A DNA stretch of 64,000 nt from Phycisphaera sp. (GCA_016124975.1 WGMP01000020.1:1-64000); one strand, 5' to 3'. Counted from the stretch's first letter, positions 43,459-51,649 are shown. Notes: generated from the sequence alone by a model not told the origin. Made by a program: numbers and translations.

Positions 43459-44009
43459 GCGGATGCCTTCTTCCAACGCACATCGAAGGCGTCGTGCGGA
43501 CGGCCGTCTTCGACGCGGCGGACCGTGATCTCGAGCGCAAGCCCGAAACGCTCGCCGAGGCCCTTCAGAAGCCCGACCACGAGCGGTGCGAGGCCCGCGC
43601 GCTCCGAGTAGTAGTGCAGCTCGAGGCTGTCGTCCGTGGCGTTGCGCACCGTGAAGCTCGGAGGACGAAGATTCGGGAACGACAGTTGCACGCGCGTGTG
43701 CATCTGGTCGAGGTTCGCGAGGAACTCGGGCAGCGTGCGCCCCGCTGTCTTCATCAGTTCGCCGTAGCCGGCGTCGGCCGTGTATCGAACCCAGTAGACG
43801 CCGAACTCCTCGAGGATCGCCTCGGCGGGCACGCCCAGCTCCTCGCTCGCCGCGGCGACAAGTCCGTAGGTCATCTCGTCTCCGTACTGCTCCATCGAGA
43901 CGAACGGCTCATCCTTGAGCCCCGCGCGCATGCGGATGCGGTGCCAGGTCTCCGCGCCGAACCGGCTGCGGACAAGCCCCTCGACGGCCTTGTTGATCAG
44001 CCCGTACAT
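43455..44009 (-). CDS. H-NOX heme nitric-oxide sensor
   Basis: This 184-residue stand-alone H-NOX domain of normal length starts with MYGLINKAVEGLV. The proximal heme ligand is His104 in FLANLDQMHTRVQLSFPNL. The heme-propionate clamp YxSxR is present at residues 133-137 (YYSER). These proteins bind heme with picomolar affinity for NO, lose the iron-His bond and inhibit a partner kinase or cyclase. The kinase gene follows with a 4-base overlap. The 49-bp repeat array lies upstream. Oxygen binding was not judged because the distal tyrosine position was not aligned. Confidence 0.95.
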   Translation of the reverse strand: MYGLINKAVEGLVRSRFGAETWHRIRMRAGLKDEPFVSMEQYGDEMTYGLVAAASEELGVPAEAILEEFGVYWVRYTADAGYGELMKTAGRTLPEFLANLDQMHTRVQLSFPNLRPPSFTVRNATDDSLELHYYSERAGLAPLVVGLLKGLGERFGLALEITVRRVEDGRPHDAFDVRWKKASA

Positions 44010-44100
44010 GCGCGGAAGGGTAGCGGACGGAAGGACGCCGCCAAGCGAGACAGCGCCCCATCTGCCGCAGCGGAGCACGCGCAAACACGCGCGCAAACCC

Positions 44101-44272
44101 CACAGCCGCAAGCGCTCAAACACGCAACATCCGCGCCAAAGCGAGCGGCCACAGCCGCGAGCGCTCAAACACGCAACATTCACGCCAAAGCGAGCGGCCG
44201 CAGCCGCGAGCGCTCAAACACGCAACATCCGCGCCAAAGCGAGCGGCCGCAGCCGCGAGCGCTCAAACACGC
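44101..44272. repeat. 49-bp tandem repeat array
   Basis: Copies of GCGCTCAAACACGCAACAT start at 44112, 44161 and 44210 and a truncated one at 44259, exactly 49 bases apart. The other half of each unit is AGCGAGCGGCCGCAGCCGC, the complement of the palindrome after sucD. There are about 3.5 copies with few changes and no unique spacers, so this is not CRISPR. It fills the gap between rpsG and the H-NOX gene. Confidence 0.92.
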
Positions 44273-44294
44273 GATCAATCACGATGACCTTCGG

Positions 44295-44813
44295 TCACCA
44301 AGCAAAGTGCGCGAAGGCCTTGTTCGCATCCGCCATGCGGTGCGTGTTTTCCTTCGTCGTGACGGCCTTGCCTTCGTTGCGGGCGGCATCCCACAGTTCC
44401 TTCGCGAGGCGCAGGTGCATGGGCTTGCCCTTCTCCTCGCGCGCGGCGTCGATGACCCAGCGGAACGACAGCGACTGCTGACGCCGACGGTTCAGCTGCA
44501 TGGGAACCTGGTAGTTGGCGCCGCCGACGCGCTTCGAGCGGACTTCGACCGCGGGGCGCACATTCTCGAGGGCGAGGTGGAAGAGCTCGATCGCCGAACG
44601 CGGCATCGCCTCGGCCTTCTCCTTGTCGGCGCCGCTGCGCTCCTTGTCGAGGCGCGACTGGATCGCGTCGAGCGCGCCGTAGACGACGCGCTGCGCGGTG
44701 GCCTTCTCGCCGCCGATCATGACGCAGTTGATGAACTTCGACAGGATCTTGTCCTGGAAGCGGGGATCGGGCTTCAGCCACACATCGTCGGGACGCTTGA
44801 AATGACGGGCCAT
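44295..44813 (-). CDS. rpsG: 30S ribosomal protein S7
   Basis: This 172-residue primary 16S rRNA-binding protein organises the 30S head. Motifs: LSKFINCVMIGGEKATAQRV, LENVRPAVEVRSKRVGGANY, FRWVIDAAREEKGKPMHLRL and the C-terminal ENTHRMADANKAFAHFAW. About 15 extra residues (DKERSGADKEKAEAMP) are inserted before the conserved helix, compared with the usual 156. The ATG at 44813 follows GAGGAG. It lies downstream of rpsL with a 212-base gap, while fusA and tuf, usual partners of the str operon, are absent. Confidence 0.97.
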   Translation of the reverse strand: MARHFKRPDDVWLKPDPRFQDKILSKFINCVMIGGEKATAQRVVYGALDAIQSRLDKERSGADKEKAEAMPRSAIELFHLALENVRPAVEVRSKRVGGANYQVPMQLNRRRQQSLSFRWVIDAAREEKGKPMHLRLAKELWDAARNEGKAVTTKENTHRMADANKAFAHFAW

Positions 44814-45025
44814 GGTGAACTCCTCTGTGGCTGTTGGCCTTGAGCCGAATGGCTCGCGGCCGCTCTTCACCGCGGACGGGAGATGGACATTCCCGAAGGT
44901 TCGAATCCGCGATTACTCAGTCGCCCGGCTCCTCCGTCGGAAATCCGCGAGGGCCACTTCCGGGCTATGTCGTCTCGATCACGCCGCGTCGGCGCGGAGA
45001 TCCGCGCCTGACCGCAGCGGGTTCA

Positions 45026-45418
45026 TTACTTCTTCTTCGCGGCTGCGGCGGCCTTCTTCTTGACGCCGTACTGCGAGCGGCCCTTCTTGCGGCCATCGAC
45101 GCCGAGGCAGTCGAGCGCGCCGCGCACCACGTGGTAGCGCACGCCGGGAAGGTCGCGAACACGGCCGCCGCGCACGAGCACGATCGAGTGCTCCTGCAGG
45201 TTGTGGCCTTCGCCACCGATGTAGGCCGTGACTTCCTTGCCGTTCGTGAGACGCACGCGGCAGACCTTGCGAAGCGCCGAGTTCGGCTTCTTCGGGGTGA
45301 CGGTGCGAACCTGCAGGCAGACGCCGCGGCGCTGCGGGCATGCTGCGAGGTCCTTGACCTTCGACTTGGAGGCCTGGACGACGCGGGGCTTACGGACGAG
45401 CTGGTTGATCGTGGGCAT
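45026..45418 (-). CDS. rpsL: 30S ribosomal protein S12
   Basis: This 130-residue decoding-centre protein has the N-terminus [11 protein letters not shown], the [12 protein letters not shown] loop with Lys43, and [20 protein letters not shown]. Position 88 is Arg (codon CGC) in [13 protein letters not shown], where E. coli has Lys; Lys-to-Arg at this site gives streptomycin resistance in other species. The C-terminus is extended with Lys/Ala ([11 protein letters not shown]), longer than usual. ATG 45418 begins the conserved PTINQL. It precedes rpsG on the same strand. Confidence 0.97.
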   Translation of the reverse strand: MPTINQLVRKPRVVQASKSKVKDLAACPQRRGVCLQVRTVTPKKPNSALRKVCRVRLTNGKEVTAYIGGEGHNLQEHSIVLVRGGRVRDLPGVRYHVVRGALDCLGVDGRKKGRSQYGVKKKAAAAAKKK

Positions 45419-45510
45419 CGGTGACTCTTGAAGTGGGATCGACAAGCGTATCCGAGCCGCGCGATGCATGCAAGACGGCTCCGACGCTCCGACGCCCGAG
45501 TTCGCGTTGA

Positions 45511-45987
45511 TCAGCGGAATTGGTCAATAACCGCAACCGCAAGTCGATCGCATCGCTCGTTCTCTGGGTGGCCCACATGCCCGCGCACCCATTCGGCGTG
45601 GATCGTGTGCACAAGTCGCAGTCGGTCGAGTTCCTGCCACAGCTCGACATTGAGGACGGGGCCCTCCTTGCGGCGCCAGCCCCGCTTCTTCCAGCCTTCG
45701 ATCCACTCGTTCAGACCCTTCACGAGATATTGCGAGTCGCTCACGAGCCGCACGCGGCTCGGGCGATCGAGCAGCTTCAGCCCCTCGATGGCGCCAAGAA
45801 GCTCCATGCGGTTGTTCGTCGTGCGCGACTCGCCGCCCGAACCCTCTCGCTCGATGCCGCCGCTGCGCAGGATGAATCCCCAGCCCCCGGGGCCGGGGTT
45901 GCCGGAACAGGCGCCATCGGTGAAGAGTTCCGCGTCGAACGCGGCGGCGGGGCGGGAAGTCGATGGCGAGGCTTGGCGGACGGGCAT
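45511..45987 (-). CDS. rnhA: Ribonuclease HI
   Basis: This 158-residue enzyme degrades the RNA strand of RNA-DNA hybrids, clearing R-loops and primers. The four catalytic acidic residues are in [38 protein letters not shown] and ENERCDRLA, with the flexible-loop His in [10 protein letters not shown]. The basic helix [16 protein letters not shown] is the hybrid-binding protrusion. Start chosen at ATG 45987; an in-frame ATG at 46005 adds six residues and cannot be excluded. It is upstream of rpsL by 92 bases and divergent from rpmF. Confidence 0.94.
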   Translation of the reverse strand: MPVRQASPSTSRPAAAFDAELFTDGACSGNPGPGGWGFILRSGGIEREGSGGESRTTNNRMELLGAIEGLKLLDRPSRVRLVSDSQYLVKGLNEWIEGWKKRGWRRKEGPVLNVELWQELDRLRLVHTIHAEWVRGHVGHPENERCDRLAVAVIDQFR

Positions 45988-46121
45988 CGTGCGCAGCGTA
46001 TCCATGCATCCGTGGCGCGGCGATCGGACTCCTCTCTCGCGGGGAGTCCCGCGCAACCTGTTATCTGGCCCTTTCCCCGCGAAATCAGCGCCTTGGGCTT
46101 CTCGCGAGTCGCGCCGCAACC

Positions 46122-46149
46122 TTGACACCTCCCGCGGTTTCCGTAGACT
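46122..46149 (+). promoter_or_regulatory. Sigma-70-type promoter of rpmF
   Basis: TTGACA (46122-46127) and TAGACT (46144-46149) are 16 bases apart, 61 bases before the rpmF start. The TAGACT hexamer recurs upstream of plsX, fabG and the gene at 57868. Confidence 0.75.
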
Positions 46150-46209
46150 ATCCCGTCTCTCCGCACCTTGCCACGCGCGTGCGCGGCCCGTTTCAACACG
46201 AGATCGACC

Positions 46210-46395
46210 ATGGTTCCTCCGTTCCGCTGCTCTCCCGGCCGTACCCGCCGTCGTCGCGCCCACCAGGCGATCAAGGCCTCGCACACCACGCTCTGCCCGA
46301 ACTGCGGCGCCGCCAAGCGCTCGCACACCGCGTGCTCGAGCTGCGGCTATGTGCGCCCTGGCCTTCAGATCAAGGTCAACAAGGATTCCAACTAA
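46210..46395 (+). CDS. rpmF: 50S ribosomal protein L32
   Basis: This 61-residue zinc-ribbon ribosomal protein starts at ATG 46210. The N-terminal basic arm is [16 protein letters not shown] and the two CxxC knuckles are [18 protein letters not shown]. It binds near the peptide exit tunnel. It is followed by the fatty-acid cluster starting with plsX, an rpmF-plsX-fab order found in many bacteria. A hairpin at 46500 and a separate plsX -10 suggest that the two genes are also transcribed separately. AGATCGACC precedes the ATG with no strong Shine-Dalgarno. Confidence 0.95.
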   Translation: MVPPFRCSPGRTRRRRAHQAIKASHTTLCPNCGAAKRSHTACSSCGYVRPGLQIKVNKDSN

Positions 46396-46499
46396 GGATT
46401 CCAACGAAGGACTCCGACGAGAGTCACCAACGCCTGACATCCGCCTGACTCGCGCGTGCCTGCACGCGCCGCACACAGCGGACCACGCCCAATCGACCC

Positions 46500-46523
46500 G
46501 CGGCGCGCCATTCGGCGCGCCGC
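46500..46523 (+). terminator. Hairpin terminator after rpmF
   Basis: A perfect 10-bp stem GCGGCGCGCC-ATTC-GGCGCGCCGC is followed by TGTCGTTC. It is the same style as the hairpin at 50696. Confidence 0.65.
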
Positions 46524-46609
46524 TGTCGTTCAGGAAGCGCCCTGCCCGCGGGGTCGGGCGGTCGTGCAGCGACCCGCCGTGAATGTCGGCACGGTCGCGG
46601 AGGAATCCC

Positions 46610-46615
46610 TAGACT
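46610..46615 (+). promoter_or_regulatory. Possible -10 element of plsX
   Basis: TAGACT lies 66 bases before the plsX ATG and matches the rpmF -10. No clear -35 is seen. Confidence 0.4.
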
Positions 46616-46681
46616 GTGTTCCCTCTGTTCAGGCACCCGCCGTTCGGATCCTCCCCCTTCGTCTTCAGGAAGCCACACGCA

Positions 46682-47710
46682 ATGCGAATCGGCATCGATG
46701 TCATGGGCGGCGACAACGCTCCCGACGAGATCCTCAAGGGCTGCTTCGCCGCGCTCGGCAAGGTCCCCGCCGAGGACACCCTTGTCCTCTTCGGGAAGGG
46801 CGACATCATCGAGGAGGCCATCAAGGACCGCGGCCTCTCGAAGGACGGCCCTGCCGCCAAGCTCGAGGTGGTCCATTGCAGCGAAGTGATCGAGATGGAC
46901 GACCCGCCCGTCGAGGCGGTGCGGTCGAAGCGCGACAGCTCGATCTCGCGTGCCGCCGAGTACGCGGGGCCGAAGCACCCGAACCGCTGCGACGCGTGGA
47001 TCAGCGCGGGCAACACGGGCGCGTGCGTCACCGCGAGCCAGATGTACATGCGGCGCCTGCCGAACGTGATCCGTCCGGGCATCGCCGTCACCGTCCCGAC
47101 TTTCGCGGGTCCGATCGTCCTCATCGACGTGGGCGCCAACATCGAGCCGAAGCCCGTCCACCTTGCCCAGTACGGCGTCATGGGCGACGCCTATGCGCGC
47201 GGCATCCTCGGCATCAAGAACCCGCGCGTCGCGCTGATGAACGTGGGCGGCGAGGAGCAGAAGGGCACGAGCGAGATGAAGGTCGCGCGCGACCTCCTGC
47301 GCGGCGCTGAGAACCTCAACTTCATCGGCTACGTCGAGGGCCGCGGCGTCTTCGACGGCGATGCGGATGTCGTCATCACCGACGGCGTCGTCGGCAACGT
47401 CATGCTCAAGCTCGCGGAGGGCCTTTCGAAGGGCCTGTTCCAGGCGATCGCGCAGCAGGTGCTCGAGACCGATCCCGAGCTCGCGGTACGGCTCGAGCCC
47501 GTCGTCAAGGCGATCTACGCGAAGCACGACTACCACGAGTACGGCGGCGCGCCGCTCCTCGGTGTGAACGGCACCTGCCTCATCTCGCACGGATCGAGCG
47601 TGTCGCGCACCATGATGAACGCGATTCTGCGCGCGCGCCAGTTCGTCCTCAGCGGCATGAACGAGATCATCAACGCGCGGCTCGAGACGATTCAAGAGCC
47701 GGCTCAATGA
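46682..47710 (+). CDS. plsX: Phosphate acyltransferase PlsX
   Basis: This 342-residue peripheral membrane enzyme makes acyl-phosphate from acyl-ACP and phosphate, feeding PlsY for phospholipid synthesis. Motifs: IGIDVMGGDNAPDEIL at the start, CDAWISAGNTGACV, PVHLAQYGVMGDAYARG, ALMNVGGEEQKGT, GYVEGRGVFDGDADVVITDG and GTCLISHGSS. Full length. It opens the fatty-acid cluster; fabH follows 85 bases later after a short 18-bp tandem repeat. The first ATG fits the family's N-terminus. Confidence 0.97.
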   Translation: MRIGIDVMGGDNAPDEILKGCFAALGKVPAEDTLVLFGKGDIIEEAIKDRGLSKDGPAAKLEVVHCSEVIEMDDPPVEAVRSKRDSSISRAAEYAGPKHPNRCDAWISAGNTGACVTASQMYMRRLPNVIRPGIAVTVPTFAGPIVLIDVGANIEPKPVHLAQYGVMGDAYARGILGIKNPRVALMNVGGEEQKGTSEMKVARDLLRGAENLNFIGYVEGRGVFDGDADVVITDGVVGNVMLKLAEGLSKGLFQAIAQQVLETDPELAVRLEPVVKAIYAKHDYHEYGGAPLLGVNGTCLISHGSSVSRTMMNAILRARQFVLSGMNEIINARLETIQEPAQ

Positions 47711-47734
47711 CGCGAGGCCGCGCGATGTCACGGG

Positions 47735-47780
47735 GCTGCGCAACGACACCGGGCCGCGCAACGACACGAGTCCGCGCAAC
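47735..47780. repeat. 18-bp tandem repeat between plsX and fabH
   Basis: GCTGCGCAACGACACCGG, GCCGCGCAACGACACGAG and TCCGCGCAAC, two and a half imperfect copies. Confidence 0.7.
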
Positions 47781-47795
47781 AAGGGGATTCCTCCC

Positions 47796-48806
47796 ATGAT
47801 GGGACCACTTCCAGGCGGCGTCTGCGGCGTGCGAATCCTCGGCACGGGTTCCGCCGTGCCCGAGCGGCGTCTCACCAACGCCGACTTCGCGCGCATGATG
47901 GACACGAGCGACGAGTGGATCACGCAGCGCACGGGGATCAGGGAGCGCCGCGTCCTCGACCTCCGCACCGAAGGCTGCTCGACGCTTGCGCAGCGCGCGC
48001 TTGAGCGCGCGATCGAAAGCGCTGGAATCAAGGCCGAGGAGCTCGACCTCGTCATCGTGGCCACCGTGACGATGGAGATGACCTGCCCCTCGGTCGCCTG
48101 CCGCATCGCCTCGGCCGTCGGCGCCAGCAAGGCCGCCGCGTTCGACCTCGTCGCGGCGTGCAGCGGCTTCGTCTACGGACTCAACATGGCCGAGGGCATG
48201 ATCCGCGCCGGGCGCGTCCGCACCGCGGCCGTCATCGGCGCGGAGGCGATGAGCTCGATCCTCGACTACACAGACCGCAGCGTGTCGATCCTCTTCGGCG
48301 ACGCCGCGGGATGCGCGGTCATCCAGGCCGACGCGGACTCCTCGAAGGGCTGCATCTACCAGCACATGGGCGCCGATGGCTCGGGCTCGCATGCGCTCTA
48401 CATCCCGCGCAGCGAGCGCGACGTGCCCGCCGAGGACGCGGAGAACCCGATTCGAATCGGATGCCTGCGCATGAACGGGAAGGAAGTCTTCCGCTTCGCC
48501 GTGACGAAGTTCAAGGAAGTCATGGAGGACGCCTTCGCGAAAACGGGCCTCACGCCCGACGACGTGAGCCAGGTGATCTGCCACCAGTCGAATGTGCGCA
48601 TCATCGATGCCGCGCGCGAGAAGCTGAACATCGATCCGTCGAAGATTTACGTGAACATCGACCGCTACGGCAACTCGAGCGCGGGCAGCGTGCCGCTGTG
48701 CCTCGACGAGCTGTGGCGCGCCGGCAGGATCACGAAGGGGAAGCCCTTCATGATGGTGGCGTTCGGCGGCGGACTCACGTGGGCGTCGTCGGTGTGGAAC
48801 ACCTGA
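47796..48806 (+). CDS. fabH: 3-oxoacyl-ACP synthase III
   Basis: This 336-residue enzyme condenses acetyl-CoA with malonyl-ACP to start fatty-acid synthesis. The catalytic Cys122 is in FDLVAACSGFVYGL, His in VSQVICHQSNVRIID and Asn in DRYGNSSAGSVPL. DTSDEWITQRTGIRERR is diagnostic. The last codons before the TGA are the first unit of a 27-bp tandem repeat, so the normal C-terminus (GGGLTWASSVW) is followed only by NT. First of two adjacent ATGs used. Cytoplasmic, with fabD downstream. Confidence 0.97.
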   Translation: MMGPLPGGVCGVRILGTGSAVPERRLTNADFARMMDTSDEWITQRTGIRERRVLDLRTEGCSTLAQRALERAIESAGIKAEELDLVIVATVTMEMTCPSVACRIASAVGASKAAAFDLVAACSGFVYGLNMAEGMIRAGRVRTAAVIGAEAMSSILDYTDRSVSILFGDAAGCAVIQADADSSKGCIYQHMGADGSGSHALYIPRSERDVPAEDAENPIRIGCLRMNGKEVFRFAVTKFKEVMEDAFAKTGLTPDDVSQVICHQSNVRIIDAAREKLNIDPSKIYVNIDRYGNSSAGSVPLCLDELWRAGRITKGKPFMMVAFGGGLTWASSVWNT

Positions 48807-48861
48807 CGGGCGTCGGCGGCGTGGAACACCTCACGGGCGTCGTCGGTGTGGAACACCTCAC
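48781..48861. repeat. 27-bp tandem repeat at the fabH-fabD junction
   Basis: Three copies of GGGCGTCGTCGGTGTGGAAC plus ACCTCAC. The first is the end of fabH including its stop region, and the next two are intergenic. The unit is nine codons long and stays open in the fabD frame (GVVGVEHLT). Confidence 0.9.
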
Positions 48862-48889
48862 GGACGCCATCGGAGCGGGACTCTCCAAC

Positions 48890-49837
48890 ATGAGCAGCAT
48901 CGTCTATCTCTGCCCCGGACAAGGCGCACAGGCCGTCGGCATGGCGAAGGCCTGGCGCGACGCAAGCCCCAGGGCGAAGGCCATCGTCGACGAGGCCGAT
49001 CGCATCTTCGGCACGACGCCCGATGGGCGCACGCTCTCCGACATCGCCTTCAACGGGCCGCAGGAGACTCTGAACCGCACCGATCTCTCGCAGCCTGCGC
49101 TCTTCACGGCCGCGGTCGCGTGCTTCCATGCGCTGCCCGACGATCTGAGGGCGCGCCCGACCCGCGCGGTCGCAGGGCTCTCGCTCGGCGAGTACACGGC
49201 ACTCCACCTCGCGGGTGCCTTCACCTTCGAGGATGGGCTTCGGCTCGTCATGCGCCGCGGCCAACTGATGCAACAGGCCGCGGAGAGCTCCAAGGGAGGC
49301 ATGGTTGCGCTTATCGGAGCCGACGAGGCCCAGGCGAACGATGTGTGCGCGCGCGCCACGGCGGAGGGCGGAGTCCTCGTCCCCGCGAACTTCAACGCCC
49401 CCGGCCAGATCGTGCTCTCGGGCTCGATCGAGGCCTGCGACCGCGCGGTCGCCGTCTCGGGAGATGTCGGGGTGCGCGCCACCAAGCTGCAGGTCGCGGG
49501 AGCCTTCCACAGCCCCCTCATGCAGCCCGCGGCGGACAAGATGGGGGATGTCCTCTCCAAGGTCGCCCTCGCGCCGCTCGCCGCCGAGGTCTGGTCGAAT
49601 GTGACGGCGAGGCCGCACGAGACCTCGAATCCTGAACTTCTTCGGCGACTTCTGGTCGAGCAGCTGGTGTCGCCTGTACGATGGAGCCAGAGTTGCGCGG
49701 CGCTCCTCGCCGCGATGGAGTCAGACGGCACGCGCGGCTCGGCCGCGTTCCACGAGCTCGCCCCCGGCAGCGTGCTCAAGGGCCTGATGCGCCGGATCGA
49801 CAAGACTTGCGAGGTCATCCCACATGATGCACCGTAG
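48890..49837 (+). CDS. fabD: Malonyl-CoA:ACP transacylase
   Basis: This 315-residue enzyme transfers malonyl from CoA to ACP. Motifs: YLCPGQGAQAVGM at the start, the nucleophile Ser98 in VAGLSLGEYTAL, and the catalytic His in VAGAFHSPLMQPA. RRGQLMQQA holds the substrate Arg, and the C-terminal ELAPGSVLKGLMRRI is complete. ATG 48890 begins the conserved segment. The frame is open upstream through the 27-bp repeats, so an N-terminal extension is possible but unlikely. The next gene overlaps its end by 14 bases. Confidence 0.96.
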   Translation: MSSIVYLCPGQGAQAVGMAKAWRDASPRAKAIVDEADRIFGTTPDGRTLSDIAFNGPQETLNRTDLSQPALFTAAVACFHALPDDLRARPTRAVAGLSLGEYTALHLAGAFTFEDGLRLVMRRGQLMQQAAESSKGGMVALIGADEAQANDVCARATAEGGVLVPANFNAPGQIVLSGSIEACDRAVAVSGDVGVRATKLQVAGAFHSPLMQPAADKMGDVLSKVALAPLAAEVWSNVTARPHETSNPELLRRLLVEQLVSPVRWSQSCAALLAAMESDGTRGSAAFHELAPGSVLKGLMRRIDKTCEVIPHDAP

Positions 49838-50618
49838 GAACACAGCCCGACTCGCCCTCTCCGCGGCTCTCGCCGCGTCGACCTTCGTGCTCGCCGTGTC
49901 GACGGGATGCGAACCCCCGCCGCCGCCGCCGCCGCCCGTCGTGGTCACGCCGAAGTACGAGCCGCCGCCACCGCCGCCGGTCACCTCGATCAAGGACCTG
50001 ATGGCGCAGTACGACATCGATCCGCGCGTGAACCTCCCCGAGGACCGCGCGCCGTCGACCGATGTGCAGCGCGTCGCGGTGCTCCGCTTCTTCGACGCCT
50101 TCGCGCGCGGCAACGCCGATGCGCTGAAGCCGATGCTCTCCGCTCCCGACCAGTTCCAGCTTGAGAGCATGGTCGAGCGCGGCGTCTTTGCGAACACGAC
50201 GAAGGAGATCACGCGCATCGACGTCCGCTGCGGCCGCCAGGACGGCAGCGACTGCGCGCTTGCGGTCTTCCATGTGGGCGAGGACTTCGAGCCTCAGCTC
50301 TGGGTGTACGCCACAGGCTCGAGCGTCGACGACGCCGCCGAGTTCGACTCGGTCGCAACGCCGCCGGGCATCATGGAGAAGCTGAGCGGCGACAACTGGA
50401 TCGCGGCGTGGTACGAGGTGCTTCGCCTCGAGCTTGCCAAGGCCGACGAGCCCGACGCGGTCATCGAGATCCCGCAGACCGATTTCACGAGCGAACAGAA
50501 CGTCAAGGAAGAGTCGCCTGGCGTGAGCCAGCCGAGCGCTCCGGGCGGTCTGCCTGGACGCCGTCTCCCGGGTGCGCCGATCGATCGTCCGCGCGCGCCT
50601 GGCTTCGGCAACAGGTGA
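49824..50618 (+). CDS. Lipoprotein with Pro-rich stem, within fab cluster
   Basis: This 264-residue protein starts at ATG 49824, inside the last 14 bases of fabD, so it is translationally coupled. The signal peptide ends in the lipobox VSTGC (Cys29), followed by two proline runs in EPPPPPPPPVVV and YEPPPPPPVTS. The folded part (about residues 55 to 215) includes RVAVLRFFDAFARGNADALKPML, typical of SnoaL/NTF2-like or DUF4440-like cones, and two cysteines. The C-terminus is Gly/Pro-rich. A periplasm-facing protein in a lipid-synthesis operon is unusual. Function unknown. Confidence 0.8.
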   Translation: MMHRRNTARLALSAALAASTFVLAVSTGCEPPPPPPPPVVVTPKYEPPPPPPVTSIKDLMAQYDIDPRVNLPEDRAPSTDVQRVAVLRFFDAFARGNADALKPMLSAPDQFQLESMVERGVFANTTKEITRIDVRCGRQDGSDCALAVFHVGEDFEPQLWVYATGSSVDDAAEFDSVATPPGIMEKLSGDNWIAAWYEVLRLELAKADEPDAVIEIPQTDFTSEQNVKEESPGVSQPSAPGGLPGRRLPGAPIDRPRAPGFGNR

Positions 50619-50695
50619 TGTGTTCGTGATGGCGCGCCGCGGCGTCCGCTCGAAGGCCCGCCACGACCTAGACTCCCGCCACACCCTGCCCCTCC

Positions 50696-50724
50696 ACGCG
50701 GCGCTCCACTTCGGAGCGCCGCGT
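50696..50724 (+). terminator. Strong hairpin terminator after the lipoprotein gene
   Basis: A perfect 12-bp stem (ACGCGGCGCTCC with GGAGCGCCGCGT) with an ACTTC loop is followed by TTCGTT. It separates plsX-fabH-fabD-lipoprotein from fabG. Confidence 0.8.
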
Positions 50725-50754
50725 TTCGTTGCGGGCAGCATCTGCTCACTTCTG

Positions 50755-50760
50755 TAGAAT
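50755..50760 (+). promoter_or_regulatory. Possible fabG -10 element
   Basis: TAGAAT (preceded by TG) lies just after the terminator, 37 bases before ATG 50798. TTGCGG at 50729 would be a -35 at an overlong 20-base spacing. A TAGACT further up (50669) would give a leader containing the hairpin. Confidence 0.4.
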
Positions 50761-50797
50761 CCCGCGACGCCATGGTTTCGTGGCGCGAGGGAACACC

Positions 50798-51550
50798 ATG
50801 GTTCAAGCAGAGCAGAAGCAGAAGCGCGTCGCCATCGTCACGGGAGCGAGCCGCGGCATCGGCCGCGCCATCGCGGAGCGCCTGGCGCGCGATGGACGCC
50901 ATGTCGTGCTCGTGGCCCGCAGCGCAGAGGGCCTTGCGGCGGCCGATGCGGCCATCAAGGCCGCAGGGGGGTCGTGCGAGATCCGGCCGTGCGACATCGC
51001 CGATGGTGCTGCGGTCGCGGCGCTCGTCGATGCCGTGGCCGAGGCGCACGGTCGCCTCGACATCCTCGTCAACAACGCGGGGATCACGCGCGACACCCTT
51101 CTTCTGCGCATGAGCGACGAGCAGTGGGACGAGGTCCTGAATGTGAACCTCCGGTCCGTGTTCGTGGCCGTGCGCGCGGCCATCCGCCCCATGATGCGCG
51201 GCAAGTTCGGCCGCATCGTCAACATCGGCAGCGTCTCGGGCCTCTCGGGCAACGCGGGGCAGGCCAACTACGCCGCCGCCAAGGCCGCGCTGGTCGGCTT
51301 CACGAAGACCGTGGCCAAGGAGATGGGCGCGAAGGGCATCACCGCCAATGTGGTCGCCCCCGGCTTCATCGAGACCGACATGACCGAGGTCCTCGGCGAC
51401 GCCGTGAAGACCGCGGTCCTCCCCAACATCCCCGTGCGCCGCTTCGGCAAGCCCGAGGAGATTGCGGCGGCCGTGGCCTACGCCACGAGCGACGAAGCGG
51501 GATTCCTGACCGCGCAGACGATCGTCGTCGATGGCGGCATGGCCAGCTGA
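50798..51550 (+). CDS. fabG: 3-oxoacyl-ACP reductase
   Basis: This 250-residue short-chain dehydrogenase performs the NADPH-dependent first reduction of fatty-acid elongation. The cofactor motif is VAIVTGASRGIGRAIAERLA, with the conserved LVNNAG. The catalytic Ser, Tyr and Lys are in NIGSVSG and QANYAAAKAAL. PGFIETDMT and the C-terminal TAQTIVVDGGMAS are as in FabG. ATG 50798 follows GCGAGGG. It is separated from fabD by a lipoprotein gene and a terminator, and is followed by two ACP genes and fabF. Confidence 0.96.
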   Translation: MVQAEQKQKRVAIVTGASRGIGRAIAERLARDGRHVVLVARSAEGLAAADAAIKAAGGSCEIRPCDIADGAAVAALVDAVAEAHGRLDILVNNAGITRDTLLLRMSDEQWDEVLNVNLRSVFVAVRAAIRPMMRGKFGRIVNIGSVSGLSGNAGQANYAAAKAALVGFTKTVAKEMGAKGITANVVAPGFIETDMTEVLGDAVKTAVLPNIPVRRFGKPEEIAAAVAYATSDEAGFLTAQTIVVDGGMAS

Positions 51551-51643
51551 GTGCCTCCGGCTCGGCTGCGCGCGGCCCGGCGCCGACACCGCCGCAGCGC
51601 GGTTCTCGGAGCCTTCGACCCGCCACGGCGTGTGCAATTTCGC

Positions 51644-51649
51644 TATAGT
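51644..51649 (+). promoter_or_regulatory. Possible acpP -10 element
   Basis: TATAGT in the 247-base gap before acpP, without a good -35. It would give a leader of about 145 bases containing small GC hairpins. Confidence 0.3.

Noticed and set aside
44101-44272. CRISPR array
   Set aside because: Units are contiguous 49-bp copies with no unique spacers, and no cas genes are present.
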